From contig NZ_PVTJ01000003.1 of assembly GCF_003002955.1 (NCBI RefSeq), forward strand, positions 310,001 through 374,000: 64,000 nucleotides of DNA. The letters run 5' to 3'. This document shows, piece by piece, positions 40,786 to 48,559 of the stretch (position 1 is the stretch's first letter; each line of letters opens with the position of its first letter). The position numbers were made by a program, and so were the translations under genes. Below the pieces are notes generated by a model. That model saw nothing but the letters and a program-made list of their open reading frames with translations, was not told the DNA's origin and did not search any database. This DNA is from Glycomyces artemisiae (lineage in GTDB: Bacteria; Actinomycetota; Actinomycetes; Mycobacteriales; Micromonosporaceae).

Positions 40786-42497
40786 CCGACCTCCGCTCGC
40801 TCCTCGCCGGACCCGACTTCGACCGCCCCCGCGGCCTCACCCCCGCCGAGTTCCACCGGCACCACTACCGGCGCCTGCGCCTCCTCGCCGACGCCATCGG
40901 CCCCGCCGCGGGCCTGCTCGCCGACCGGGCCCGCCTCGCCGAGCTGTCGGCGCTCACGGCCCTGCGCGACCCCGCGCTGTACCACTCGGCGCTCCTCCAC
41001 TACGCCTTGTGCCTCAATGGGATCGTGCGGTTCGCGCCCGACCCGGACGCGATCCTCGACCGCATCGAGGCGGAGGGCGCGGTGGGGGCCGTCCTCATGA
41101 CCGAGGCAGGGCGCTCGAACAGCCACGGCGCCATCCGCACCGAGGCCCGCTACGACGCCGCGACCGGCGAGTTCGTGCTCCGCACCCCCGGGCCCGAGGC
41201 CGTGAAGTTCCCCAACACCGCGGGCGAGCACGCCGCTCCGAAGGTCGCGCTCGTCTACGCCCGGCTCGTCCACGACGGGGAGGACCGCGGCGTCTTCGGG
41301 TTCGTCGTCCACATCGGCGGAGGTCAAGTGCCCGAGGGCCTGGTGATCCGGCACGCCTACGAGTCCGGGTTCCTCCCCACCGACACCACCGCAGTGGCCT
41401 TCGACGACGTGCGGATTCCCCACGGCGCGTGGCTGAGCGACGGCGCGGCCATCGGCGACGACGGCGCGTTCATAGACCCGCTCGGCTCGCCCGGCGCACG
41501 GCTGAGCCGGTCCATGGCCGTGGGCGTCGAGACCTGGATCTCGATCACCGCGGCCGTCGCCGCGGTCGCGCGCGGCACCGCCGCCATGGCGATCCGCTAC
41601 TCCCGCACGCGGCTCACCGCCGACAAGGTCTCCGGCGCCCGGCCCGTCCTCGACTACCGCAACCAGCACGTCGAGCTGCTCACGAACGTCGCCGACGCCG
41701 CCGCGATCACCGCCCTCGCCGACCCGGAGTCCCAAGTGGAGACTGCTGCGGCCGGGGACTCCTCGTTCGCGCCGTGGTCGGGCGTCGACCCGCTGCTGCC
41801 CCTGCACAAGGCCGCGGCCGTCGATGCGGCCTGGCGCATCACCACCTCGTGCAGGGAGCGCTGCGGCGGCCTCGCCTACGGGGCCACCCGCTGGCCGCTC
41901 GCTTATCAGTCCATCGTGGACGCCTATCGCTCGGCGGGCGGCGACAACGTGCTCATCCTCCTCGACACGGCCCGCAACATGGCCGCGAACGCGGGCTACG
42001 AACCGCCGCAGGACGACCCGCCCGCGCGGCTGCGCACCGGCGCGGACTTCCTGCGCCTCGCCGAAGCCTGCGAGCACCACCTGCACGCCCGGCTGCGCGA
42101 GCGACTCGCGGCCGCCCGCAAGGTCTTCGACGACGACTTCACGGTGTGGCGCGAGGAGCTGGAGGCCGCCCGCGAACTCGCGGGCGTCTACGCCGACCGG
42201 CTGCTCATGGCCCGCTTCGCCGCGTCCGCCCCCGACCCGGATCTCCTGGTCCTGCACGGCGCGGGCTGGCTGCGGCGCCGCGCCGCGAGCCTCATGCGCG
42301 TCGGCCTCGGCGGTCCCGGCGTGCTCGAAACGGTCGACGTCCTCGTCGGCGACGCCTGCGACCGGCTGCTCCCCCGCGCCGCGGACCTGGTGGGCGCCTT
42401 CGGCATCGACGAGGACTTCGTCCACTCGTTCCTCGCCGCCGACGACTACCTGGAGGCGTTCACGGCCGAACTCGGCATCGAGCCGCTCTGGGACTAG
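40782..42497 (+). CDS. Acyl-CoA oxidase/dehydrogenase-like flavoprotein, 571 aa
   Basis: Two-domain acyl-CoA dehydrogenase fold extended as in acyl-CoA oxidases: N-terminal helices, then VLMTEAGRSNSHGAIRTEARYD (the FAD/substrate strand, TE-G), FPNTAGEHAAPKVALVYARL, VAFDDVRIPHGAWLSDGA, and helical C-terminal parts with CGGLAYGATRWPLAYQSIVDAYRSAGGDNVLILL, where the aromatic/GG pattern is typical of acyl-CoA oxidases. It could introduce a double bond into the acyl chain made by the upstream genes, or desaturate the starter. Its TAG stop is formed by the CTAG target site of the adjacent mobile element, so the original C-terminus may have differed. Last gene of the operon. Confidence 0.85.
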   Translation: MTDLRSLLAGPDFDRPRGLTPAEFHRHHYRRLRLLADAIGPAAGLLADRARLAELSALTALRDPALYHSALLHYALCLNGIVRFAPDPDAILDRIEAEGAVGAVLMTEAGRSNSHGAIRTEARYDAATGEFVLRTPGPEAVKFPNTAGEHAAPKVALVYARLVHDGEDRGVFGFVVHIGGGQVPEGLVIRHAYESGFLPTDTTAVAFDDVRIPHGAWLSDGAAIGDDGAFIDPLGSPGARLSRSMAVGVETWISITAAVAAVARGTAAMAIRYSRTRLTADKVSGARPVLDYRNQHVELLTNVADAAAITALADPESQVETAAAGDSSFAPWSGVDPLLPLHKAAAVDAAWRITTSCRERCGGLAYGATRWPLAYQSIVDAYRSAGGDNVLILLDTARNMAANAGYEPPQDDPPARLRTGADFLRLAEACEHHLHARLRERLAAARKVFDDDFTVWREELEAARELAGVYADRLLMARFAASAPDPDLLVLHGAGWLRRRAASLMRVGLGGPGVLETVDVLVGDACDRLLPRAADLVGAFGIDEDFVHSFLAADDYLEAFTAELGIEPLWD

Positions 42498-42661
42498 GGC
42501 CTGTCCTGTGAATCAGGGCGAGGCGGTATCCGAGTCCATTTGTTCGCTCGCAAGGCGGAGGTGCCTCCCAATACCGGTGTTGTATTGGGAGGTGCAGACA
42601 ACGCGGCGAGCGGGCAAATGGGCCGGATAACGACCGTTCTGATTCACAGGACAGGCCCTAG
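42494..42661. mobile_element. 160-bp MITE-like element with 19-bp inverted ends and CTAG duplication
   Basis: Terminal inverted repeats are perfect over 19 bp: GGCCTGTCCTGTGAATCAG (42498-42516) and its complement at 42639-42657. Both ends are bordered by CTAG (42494-42497 and 42658-42661), a 4-bp duplication of the type made by IS5-group transposases. Inside lies a further hairpin: CCTCCCAATAC pairs perfectly with GTATTGGGAGG across a 7-base loop, flanked by a TTTGTTCGCTCGC / GCGAGCGGGCAAA imperfect pair, so the whole element can fold back. No transposase gene fits, so it must be mobilised in trans. It also makes the stop codon of the preceding gene and probably acts as its terminator. Confidence 0.85.
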
Positions 42662-42682
42662 GCACCGGTTGCAGACTGCGGC

Positions 42683-43249
42683 TCAGTGCTGCGGGGCCAG
42701 GCCCGTGAAGGCGAGCTGGAACAGCCGGTGCGCCTGCGCCGCGGGGTCGGGGTAGTGCTCGGTCGCCATGGCGATGCCCGCGATCAGCGCGAGCAGGTCC
42801 GCCAAGGTGGCCTCGGAGGACACGGCGCCGTCCCGCACCGCGTCCTGGAGCAGCGGCGACGCCGCGTCCTCCAGCGCCGCCGCGCACCCGTTGACCTGCG
42901 CGGGCTCGACCTCGCCGCCGTCGGGGACCAGGACGGCCGCCAGGCCGCGGGCGGTCGCCGAGTACTCGACCACCTCGTTCAGCCATGCCAGCAGCGTCGC
43001 CCGGCTCTCACCGGTCCCGGCCAGCTCCCGGGCGCGGTCGCTCAGGTCCTCGATCCGCTTGTGGGACACGGCTTCCAGGAGCGCCCTGCGGCTCGGGAAG
43101 TGCCGCCGGACGGTCGCCGAACCGACGCCCGCGACGCGCGCGATCTGCTCCAGGGACGCGTTCGCGCCGTGCGCGGCGACCTCGTCGACGGCCACGGCGA
43201 GGATGCGCTCGTAGTTGCGCCGTGCGTCGGCGCGCTGCCCTTCCGGCAT
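42683..43249 (-). CDS. TetR-family regulator, 188 aa
   Basis: TetR helix-turn-helix at residues 10-55: NYERILAVAVDEVAAHGANASLEQIARVAGVGSATVRRHFPSRRALLEAV. The C-terminal helical ligand domain (LLAWLNEVVEYSATARGL, LLALIAGIAMATEHYPDP) is of the TetR_C group that follows SACE-type regulators. ATG 43249 is preceded by GGAGGTGA. It is divergent from an NmrA-type gene with two copies of a matched operator between, so it most likely represses itself and that gene. Confidence 0.92.
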   Translation of the reverse strand: MPEGQRADARRNYERILAVAVDEVAAHGANASLEQIARVAGVGSATVRRHFPSRRALLEAVSHKRIEDLSDRARELAGTGESRATLLAWLNEVVEYSATARGLAAVLVPDGGEVEPAQVNGCAAALEDAASPLLQDAVRDGAVSSEATLADLLALIAGIAMATEHYPDPAAQAHRLFQLAFTGLAPQH

Positions 43250-43271
43250 CGCGTCACCTCCGGGTTTGCAG

Positions 43272-43326
43272 AAACGGCGGGGTCCGCCATATTCTAGTCG
43301 AAGCAAAACGGCGGGCCCCGCCGTTT
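43272..43326. promoter_or_regulatory. Two TetR operators (AAACGGCGGG palindromes)
   Basis: Perfect 10-1-10 palindrome at 43306-43326 with arms AAACGGCGGG and CCCGCCGTTT around one C; a second, degenerate copy at 43272-43292 has the same left arm. Start-to-start distance is 34 bases. They cover the divergent promoter region between the TetR gene and the NmrA-type gene. Confidence 0.75.
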
Positions 43327-43345
43327 ATGACGACTGAGGAGTCCC

Positions 43346-44269
43346 ATGACCACTCGCACCGCACCGGTCCTCGTCACCGGCGCCACCGGCAAGCAGGGCG
43401 GCGCGACCGCCCGCTCGCTGCTCGCAGCCGGCGTGCCCGTCCGCGCCCTCGTACGCGACCCCGGCACCGCACCCGCCCGGGAGCTCCAGACACTGGGCGC
43501 CGAACTCGCCGTCGGCGACCTGCACGACCGCGACTCGATCATCCGCGCCGCCGCGGGCGCCCGCGCCGTGTTCTCGGTGCAGCTGCCCGCCCTCACCGCC
43601 GACGGCTTCGACTTCGCAGGGGAAGTCGCCCAGGGCGTCAACCTCATCGAAGGCGCCCTCGCCGCCGGGGTGCCCCAGTTCGTGCACACCTCCGTCAGCG
43701 GGGCCGGCCAGCACACCGAGGTCCCCGGCTGGGACGAGGGCCGCTGGGACTACATGGCGCCGACCCTCGGCGCCAAGAGCGCGGTCCAGGACCGCGTCCG
43801 CGAGGCCGGGTTCCCGCACTGGACCCTGCTCAAGCCCAGCTTCTTCATGGAGAACTTCCTGCCGTCCATGGCGTTCCTGTTCCCGCGCGGCCTCGACGGC
43901 GGCCTGGTGAGCGTCCTCCACCCGCACACCCGCGTGTCGGTCGTCGCAGTGGACGACATCGGCACCGCCGCGGCGGCGGCCCTCGCCGATCCGGAGCGGT
44001 TCGACCGCGTCGAACTCGAACTCGCGAGCGACTTCCTGACGATGGCCGAGATCGCCGAGGCGCTGTCCGATGCCTTGGGCCGCAGGCTCGAAGCGCCCGA
44101 CATGGACGAACGGGAGGCGCTGGCCGCCGGGATGCCCGCGATGGGCGCCTCCCATCAATGGATGAACGACGTCAGCCAGCCGGCGCGACCCGAGTTCGCG
44201 AGGGCGCTCGGCCTGCCGCTCACCGATTTCGCGACCTGGGCGAAGCGCCACATGTCGGACGCCGCCTAG
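43346..44269 (+). CDS. NmrA-family NAD(P)-binding protein, 307 aa
   Basis: Atypical SDR: VLVTGATGKQGGATARSLLAAGVPVRALVRDPG is the NmrA-type NAD(P) motif (GATGxxG), followed by GAELAVGDLHDRDSIIRAAAGARAVFSVQLP and HWTLLKPSFFMENFLPS. The active-site Tyr/Lys of classical SDRs is absent, so it is a redox sensor or atypical reductase. ATG 43346 has GAGGAG upstream. Regulated by the divergent TetR, as is common for NmrA/quinone-sensing genes. Its TAG stop interlocks with the stop of the convergent antiporter gene. Confidence 0.88.
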   Translation: MTTRTAPVLVTGATGKQGGATARSLLAAGVPVRALVRDPGTAPARELQTLGAELAVGDLHDRDSIIRAAAGARAVFSVQLPALTADGFDFAGEVAQGVNLIEGALAAGVPQFVHTSVSGAGQHTEVPGWDEGRWDYMAPTLGAKSAVQDRVREAGFPHWTLLKPSFFMENFLPSMAFLFPRGLDGGLVSVLHPHTRVSVVAVDDIGTAAAAALADPERFDRVELELASDFLTMAEIAEALSDALGRRLEAPDMDEREALAAGMPAMGASHQWMNDVSQPARPEFARALGLPLTDFATWAKRHMSDAA

Positions 44270-45852
44270 TCCTCGTCGTCGCCGGGGTCCGCCAGGAGGC
44301 GGACCTCCTCGATGTCCAGGGCGGCCTGCATGCGGCGCAGCACGGCGTCGTCGATGCGGCGCTCGTTGCGCATGCGGATCATGGTGGCGCGCTTCTCGCC
44401 GATGACGGCGAGGCGGAGCCGGTCGTAGTCCTCGCGCAGGCGCGCGGCCTCGGCGGGGTCGCCGTCGGCACCGGTGTCGAGGGCGTCGAGGTGCTCGCGC
44501 ATCTCGGCGTCGAGGCGGCGCACGGCCTCGGGGTCGGCGCCGGTCTCGTCGGCCAGGCGCGGCAGCGCTTCGATCGCGGCCGTGGTGGTCTCGGTGCGGG
44601 CCAGCGCGAGTTCGTCGTCGAAGCGGGTGTCGGCGGGGTAGCGGGCCCAGCGGATGACGGCGGGGAGGGCGAAGGCGGGCATGAGCATCACGATGATGAC
44701 GCCGAACGTCACGAAGACGATCGTGTCGCGCTCGGGGAAGGGCGCGCCGGAGTCGAGGGTGTGCGGCACCGCGAGAGCGACGGCGAGGGAGACGGCGCCG
44801 CGGAAGCCGCAGAGTCCGGAGACGATGCGGGCGCGGTCGCTCATGCGCAGGAGCCGCTGCTGCGGGCGCCGGTCGATGGCGCGGATGAGGTACGCGGAGA
44901 CGAATAGGAACGCGATGCGGGTGGCGGTCATGACCGCGGCGATGGCGAGGACCATCGCGAGCGCGCGGAGCAGGCCGGTGCCGTCGAGGCCGCCGACGGC
45001 GGGGTGGGCTTCGATGCCGATGAGGACGAACAGGGCGCCGTTGAGCATGAAGGTGACGAGGCCCCAGAACGCGAAGACCTGGCGTCTGGCGGGCGCGGTG
45101 CCGTAGATGGGACTCGTCTGGCTGACGATGAGGCCGGCGGCGACGGCGGCGAGGACGCCGGAGGCGTGGACGAGTTCGGCGAGGAGGTACCCGGTGAAGG
45201 GGATGAGGAAGAAGATGGTGCTGGCCGCGAGGGTGTCGGTGATGAAGCGGCGCACGAAGACCCCGACCGTGGCGGCGAGCGCGCCCGCGATGATGCCGCC
45301 CGCGTAGGAGACGACGAGCTCCCATCCGATGTGGAGGGCGCTGAGGTGCTGCTCCCCTACGACGACGCCGACGGCGAGGCCGAAGAGGACGAGCGCGGTG
45401 CCGTCGTTGATGAGGCTCTCGGCGCGCAGGACGGTGAGGTGGCGGCGGGGCAGGAGCCGGGAGACGACGCCGACGGCGGTGGCGTCGGTGGGCGCGAGGG
45501 CGGCGCCGAGGACCCAGGCGGGGCCCCAGGGGAGGCCGAAGGCGTGGGCGGTGGCGGCGACGGCGGCCGCGGTGATGACGACGAGGAGGGTGCCGGTGAG
45601 GAGGATGCCGCGGCGGAACTTGCGGATCTCGCGCAGCGGCGTGTTCATGGCCTCCCACCACAGGAGCGCGGGGAGGAAGAGGAGGAGGACGACGGCGGAG
45701 GGGAGTTCGAGGCCGGTGAAGGCGGGGACGAATCCGAGGAGGACTCCGGCGGCGAGCAGCAGGATCGGTGCGGCGATCCCGCTGCGCTGGGCGCCGACGC
45801 GGCAGGCGACGAGGGCCGCGCCGATGACGACGATGAGTTCGAGTCCGAGCAT
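44266..45852 (-). CDS. Na+/H+ antiporter, CPA1/NhaP type, 528 aa
   Basis: About 12 membrane helices in the first 400 residues with CPA1 landmarks: PSAVVLLLFLPALLWWEAMNT, GAALAPTDATAVGVVSRLL (ion-site region), RAESLINDGTALVLFG (conserved ESxxND), GLCGFRGAVSLAVALAVP. The last ~125 residues are a charged cytoplasmic helical tail (ETTTAAIEALPRLADETG ...). Exchanges monovalent cations for protons for pH and salt homeostasis. Single-gene unit; AAGAAT lies seven bases before the ATG, so it may be leaderless. Confidence 0.93.
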   Translation of the reverse strand: MLGLELIVVIGAALVACRVGAQRSGIAAPILLLAAGVLLGFVPAFTGLELPSAVVLLLFLPALLWWEAMNTPLREIRKFRRGILLTGTLLVVITAAAVAATAHAFGLPWGPAWVLGAALAPTDATAVGVVSRLLPRRHLTVLRAESLINDGTALVLFGLAVGVVVGEQHLSALHIGWELVVSYAGGIIAGALAATVGVFVRRFITDTLAASTIFFLIPFTGYLLAELVHASGVLAAVAAGLIVSQTSPIYGTAPARRQVFAFWGLVTFMLNGALFVLIGIEAHPAVGGLDGTGLLRALAMVLAIAAVMTATRIAFLFVSAYLIRAIDRRPQQRLLRMSDRARIVSGLCGFRGAVSLAVALAVPHTLDSGAPFPERDTIVFVTFGVIIVMLMPAFALPAVIRWARYPADTRFDDELALARTETTTAAIEALPRLADETGADPEAVRRLDAEMREHLDALDTGADGDPAEAARLREDYDRLRLAVIGEKRATMIRMRNERRIDDAVLRRMQAALDIEEVRLLADPGDDED

Positions 45853-45897
45853 GGTGCCGATTCTTCCAAGCCCGTGGGCGGGCCGGGTCGGCTCGGC

Positions 45898-47280
45898 TCA
45901 GGTGAGGGGCTCGAATCGGGCCGTGAAGTGGCGCAGGGCCTTCGGTTCCTCGCTGATGCGGTAGCCGGGGAGGCGGTGGGCCCGTTCGGCGAGGCGTTCG
46001 CACACTTCGATGACGTAGTCGATGTGGCTCTGGGTGTAGGTGCGGCGCGGGACGGCGAGGCGCACGAGGTCCATGGCGGCGGGACGCTCGGTGCCGTCGG
46101 GCCTGCGGCCGAACATGACGGTGCCGATCTCGCAGGTGCGGACGCCGCCGAGTTCGTAGAGGGCGACGGCGACGGACTGGCCGGGGTAGTGGAGCGGGTC
46201 GACGTGCGGGAGGAGGGCGCGGGCGTCGATGTAGACGGCGTGGCCGCCGGTCGGTTCGAGGACGGGGATCCCGGCTTTCTGGAGGGCGTCGCCGAGGTAG
46301 GCGGTGGAGGTGATGCGGTAGCGGAGGTAGTCGTGCTGCACGGCTTCCTTGAGGCCCTGGGCGAGCGCTTCGAGGTCGCGTCCGGCGAGGCCGCCGTAGG
46401 TGGGGAAGCCTTCGGTGAGGATGAGGACGTTGCGGCACTCCTGGGCGAGGTCGGGGTCGTCGAGGGCGAGCCAGCCGCCGATGTTGCCCATGGGGTCCTT
46501 CTTGGCGCTCATGGTCATCCCGTCGGCGAGCGCGGCGATGTCGCGCACGATGTCGGCGACGTCGCGGCCCGCTTGGCCCTCCTCGCGCTCGCGGATGAAC
46601 CAGGCGTTCTCGGCGAACCGGCAGGCGTCGAGGAACAGGGGCTTGCCGTACTGGTCGCAGAGTTCGCGGACGCCGCGGAGGTTGGCGAGCGAGACGGGCT
46701 GGCCGCCGCCGCTGTTGTTGGTGATGGTGACGAACACGCACGGCACGTCGGCGCCGCGGGCGGCGAGGAGCGCGTCGAGGGCGGCGAGGTCCATGTTCCC
46801 TTTGAAGGGGTGGAGCGAGGCGGGGTCCTTGCCTTCGGGGACGACGAGGTCGACGGCTTCGGCGCCGGTGGCCTCGACGTTGGCGCGGGTGGTGTCGAAG
46901 TGGGTGTTGTTGGGGACGGCCTTCCCGGGTCCACCGAGGACGGACATGAGGATGCGCTCGGCGGCGCGTCCCTGGTGGACGGGGATCACGTGCTCGAAGT
47001 CGAAGAGCTCGCGGACGGCGTCGCGGAAGGTGAAGTACGAGGGCGATCCGGCGTAGGACTCGTCGCCGCGCTGGATGGCGGCCCACTGGTCGCGGCTCAT
47101 GGCGCCGGTGCCGGAGTCGGTGAGGAGGTCGATGAGGACGTCGTCGGCGTGGAGCTGGAACAGGTTGTAGGACGCGGCGGCCAGGTGGGCCCTGCGCTCT
47201 TCCGCGGTGGTCATGCGGATGGGTTCGACCGAGTGGATGCGGAAGGGTTCGATGATCGTGCGGAACACGGGCTCGCTCAT
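45898..47280 (-). CDS. Tryptophanase / tyrosine phenol-lyase family beta-eliminating lyase, 460 aa
   Basis: PLP-dependent beta-eliminating lyase. MSAKKDPMGNIGGW carries the PLP lysine (K261 by family comparison); AVPNNTHFDTTRANVEATGAEAVDL, ITNNSGGGQPVSLANL, PLFLDACRFAENAWFI and VHQGRAAERI are diagnostic. The NIGG after the lysine resembles tyrosine phenol-lyase, while overall features fit the tryptophanase family, so substrate (Trp, Tyr or another aromatic amino acid) is undecided. Upstream CATAGT-GTCCGC-ATG indicates a leaderless message. Divergent from an Lrp/AsnC regulator that probably controls it in response to an amino acid. No tryptophanase leader peptide was seen. Confidence 0.9.
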   Translation of the reverse strand: MSEPVFRTIIEPFRIHSVEPIRMTTAEERRAHLAAASYNLFQLHADDVLIDLLTDSGTGAMSRDQWAAIQRGDESYAGSPSYFTFRDAVRELFDFEHVIPVHQGRAAERILMSVLGGPGKAVPNNTHFDTTRANVEATGAEAVDLVVPEGKDPASLHPFKGNMDLAALDALLAARGADVPCVFVTITNNSGGGQPVSLANLRGVRELCDQYGKPLFLDACRFAENAWFIREREEGQAGRDVADIVRDIAALADGMTMSAKKDPMGNIGGWLALDDPDLAQECRNVLILTEGFPTYGGLAGRDLEALAQGLKEAVQHDYLRYRITSTAYLGDALQKAGIPVLEPTGGHAVYIDARALLPHVDPLHYPGQSVAVALYELGGVRTCEIGTVMFGRRPDGTERPAAMDLVRLAVPRRTYTQSHIDYVIEVCERLAERAHRLPGYRISEEPKALRHFTARFEPLT

Positions 47281-47286
47281 GCGGAC

Positions 47287-47292
47287 ACTATG
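47287..47292 (-). promoter_or_regulatory. Putative -10 (CATAGT) of leaderless lyase transcript
   Basis: Minus strand CATAGT-GTCCGC-ATG with six-base spacer and no ribosome site. Confidence 0.45.
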
Positions 47293-47384
47293 GCACCGCT
47301 GGGGCGGCTTCAGAATGGGAAGCGCGGTATCGGAGGGGCCGGAGGAGTTACATTCGCAACCTGTTCCCTCGTTCAGCCTTACGA

Positions 47385-47846
47385 ATGGAAAACCAGATGG
47401 ACCGCATGGACTGGCGCCTGGTCGAAGAGCTTCAAGCCGACGCCCGGCTCTCCTACAACGAGCTGGCCCGCCGCGTGCACCTGTCCGCCCCCACGGTGGC
47501 CGAGCGGGTCCGGAAGCTGGAGTCGTCCGGCGTCATCACCGGCTACCGCGCCCACGTCGACCCCGCCGCGGTCGGCCTCCCGGTCCAGGCCGTGGTCGTC
47601 ATGGACTGCTACGGCCCCCGCTGCCTCCTGCGCGATCCCGAAGTCCCCTCCTGGCCCCAGATCCGGCAGCTCTTCCGCATCACCGGCGACGGCTGCTCGG
47701 TCCTCGTCGCCGCCGTCCCCTCCATGCCCGACTTCGAGTCCTTCATCGACCGGCTCGCCCGCTACGGCCGCCCCAGCAGCAGCATGGTCCTCTCCCAGCC
47801 CCTCGCCTGGGCGCCGGTCGCGGCGCCCGAGGGCCGCGGCGACTAG
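47385..47846 (+). CDS. Lrp/AsnC-family transcriptional regulator, 153 aa
   Basis: AsnC-type helix-turn-helix: MDWRLVEELQADARLSYNELARRVHLSAPTVAERVRKLESSGVITGYRAHVDPAAVGL, followed by a RAM effector domain (VQAVVVMDCYGPRC, LFRITGDGCSVLVAAVPSM, FESFIDRLARYGR). Opens at ATG 47385 with no ribosome site. The 104-base gap to the divergent lyase gene contains CATTCG (47351-47356) and CGAATG (47382-47387) as a spaced inverted repeat overlapping its start. Likely senses an aromatic amino acid and controls the lyase. Stop interlocks with the convergent TetR gene. Confidence 0.92.
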   Translation: MENQMDRMDWRLVEELQADARLSYNELARRVHLSAPTVAERVRKLESSGVITGYRAHVDPAAVGLPVQAVVVMDCYGPRCLLRDPEVPSWPQIRQLFRITGDGCSVLVAAVPSMPDFESFIDRLARYGRPSSSMVLSQPLAWAPVAAPEGRGD

Positions 47847-48469
47847 CGGTAGGCGCGGAGGAAGGCGTCGACGCCGTCGGTGATGATCGCGAGGACCTCG
47901 GCGGTGTCGTCGGCGCCCTGGTCGATGGCGTCGAGGGCGAGGCGCAGGGTGAGGGCGACGAAGTGCTGGACGGCGCGGTGGGGATCGGTGATGCGGAGTT
48001 CGCCGTCGTCGGCGAACCGGGCGAACCGCTCCTCCAGCATGGCTTCGCGCTCTTCGCGCCAGGTCTTGCCTGACGGGAGCGCCAGGGGCGCTTGGGCGTT
48101 GAGGCGGCGGAAGACGGCGTAGGCGGACATCGGGAAGGTCTCGGTGGCGATGCGCCGGGCGAAGGCGAGCAGGGCCTCGCGCACGTCGCGGTCGGCGGTC
48201 AGCTCCTCGTCGATGGCGGCGCGGATGGTGGCGATCAGGGTCTCGCCGGAGCGGTCGAGGACGGCCGCGAAGAGGTGCTGCTTGTCGCCGAAGTGGTCGT
48301 AGACGGTGCGTTTGGAGACCCCGGCGCGCGCGGCGATGGCGTCGACGCTGGCGACCTCGTACCCCTCGGCGACGAACAGGGCTTCGGCGGCGTCGAGGAC
48401 GGCCGCGCGCTTGGCCTCGGACTGCCGCCTCCGGCCGGGGGTCTGATCGGTCGCTCTCAGGGTCGTCAT
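47843..48469 (-). CDS. TetR-family regulator, 208 aa
   Basis: TetR DNA-binding domain at residues 15-62: RAAVLDAAEALFVAEGYEVASVDAIAARAGVSKRTVYDHFGDKQHLFAAVL, followed by the TetR_C-type domain (TETFPMSAYAVFRRLNAQAPL, FARFADDGELRI). It is divergent from an MFS exporter and FAD monooxygenase, with a dyad operator between, the standard layout of a drug-responsive efflux repressor. TAGGAT-GGGGCC-ATG upstream suggests a leaderless transcript. Confidence 0.93.
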   Translation of the reverse strand: MTTLRATDQTPGRRRQSEAKRAAVLDAAEALFVAEGYEVASVDAIAARAGVSKRTVYDHFGDKQHLFAAVLDRSGETLIATIRAAIDEELTADRDVREALLAFARRIATETFPMSAYAVFRRLNAQAPLALPSGKTWREEREAMLEERFARFADDGELRITDPHRAVQHFVALTLRLALDAIDQGADDTAEVLAIITDGVDAFLRAYR

Positions 48470-48475
48470 GGCCCC

Positions 48476-48481
48476 ATCCTA
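48476..48481 (-). promoter_or_regulatory. Putative -10 (TAGGAT) of leaderless tetR-type transcript
   Basis: Minus strand TAGGAT-GGGGCC-ATG; near-consensus hexamer, six-base spacer, no ribosome site. Confidence 0.55.
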
Positions 48482-48494
48482 GGACTCGCAAAAT

Positions 48495-48515
48495 TATACT
48501 GCACGGTGTAGTGTA
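48495..48515. promoter_or_regulatory. TetR operator with overlapping divergent promoters
   Basis: Imperfect 10-1-10 dyad: TATACTGCAC and GTGTAGTGTA around G48505, eight of ten positions matching. It includes TATACT on the plus strand, a good -10 for the exporter gene at 48560, and its minus-strand edge is a perfect TATAAT. Binding would occlude both promoters. Confidence 0.7.
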
Positions 48516-48559
48516 GTTTTTCGTCCGGCACCACCTCGGATCCGCGAGTAGGAGACCTC

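Noticed and set aside
43325-47086. Open frame of ~1,250 codons on the minus strand across the NmrA, antiporter and lyase genes
   Set aside because: Arg/Pro/His-rich translation spanning three well-supported genes in other frames; a GC-driven shadow.
47280-47400. Tryptophanase leader peptide/attenuator upstream of the lyase gene
   Set aside because: Only 104 bases separate the divergent genes, the lyase looks leaderless, and no small Trp-containing frame was found.
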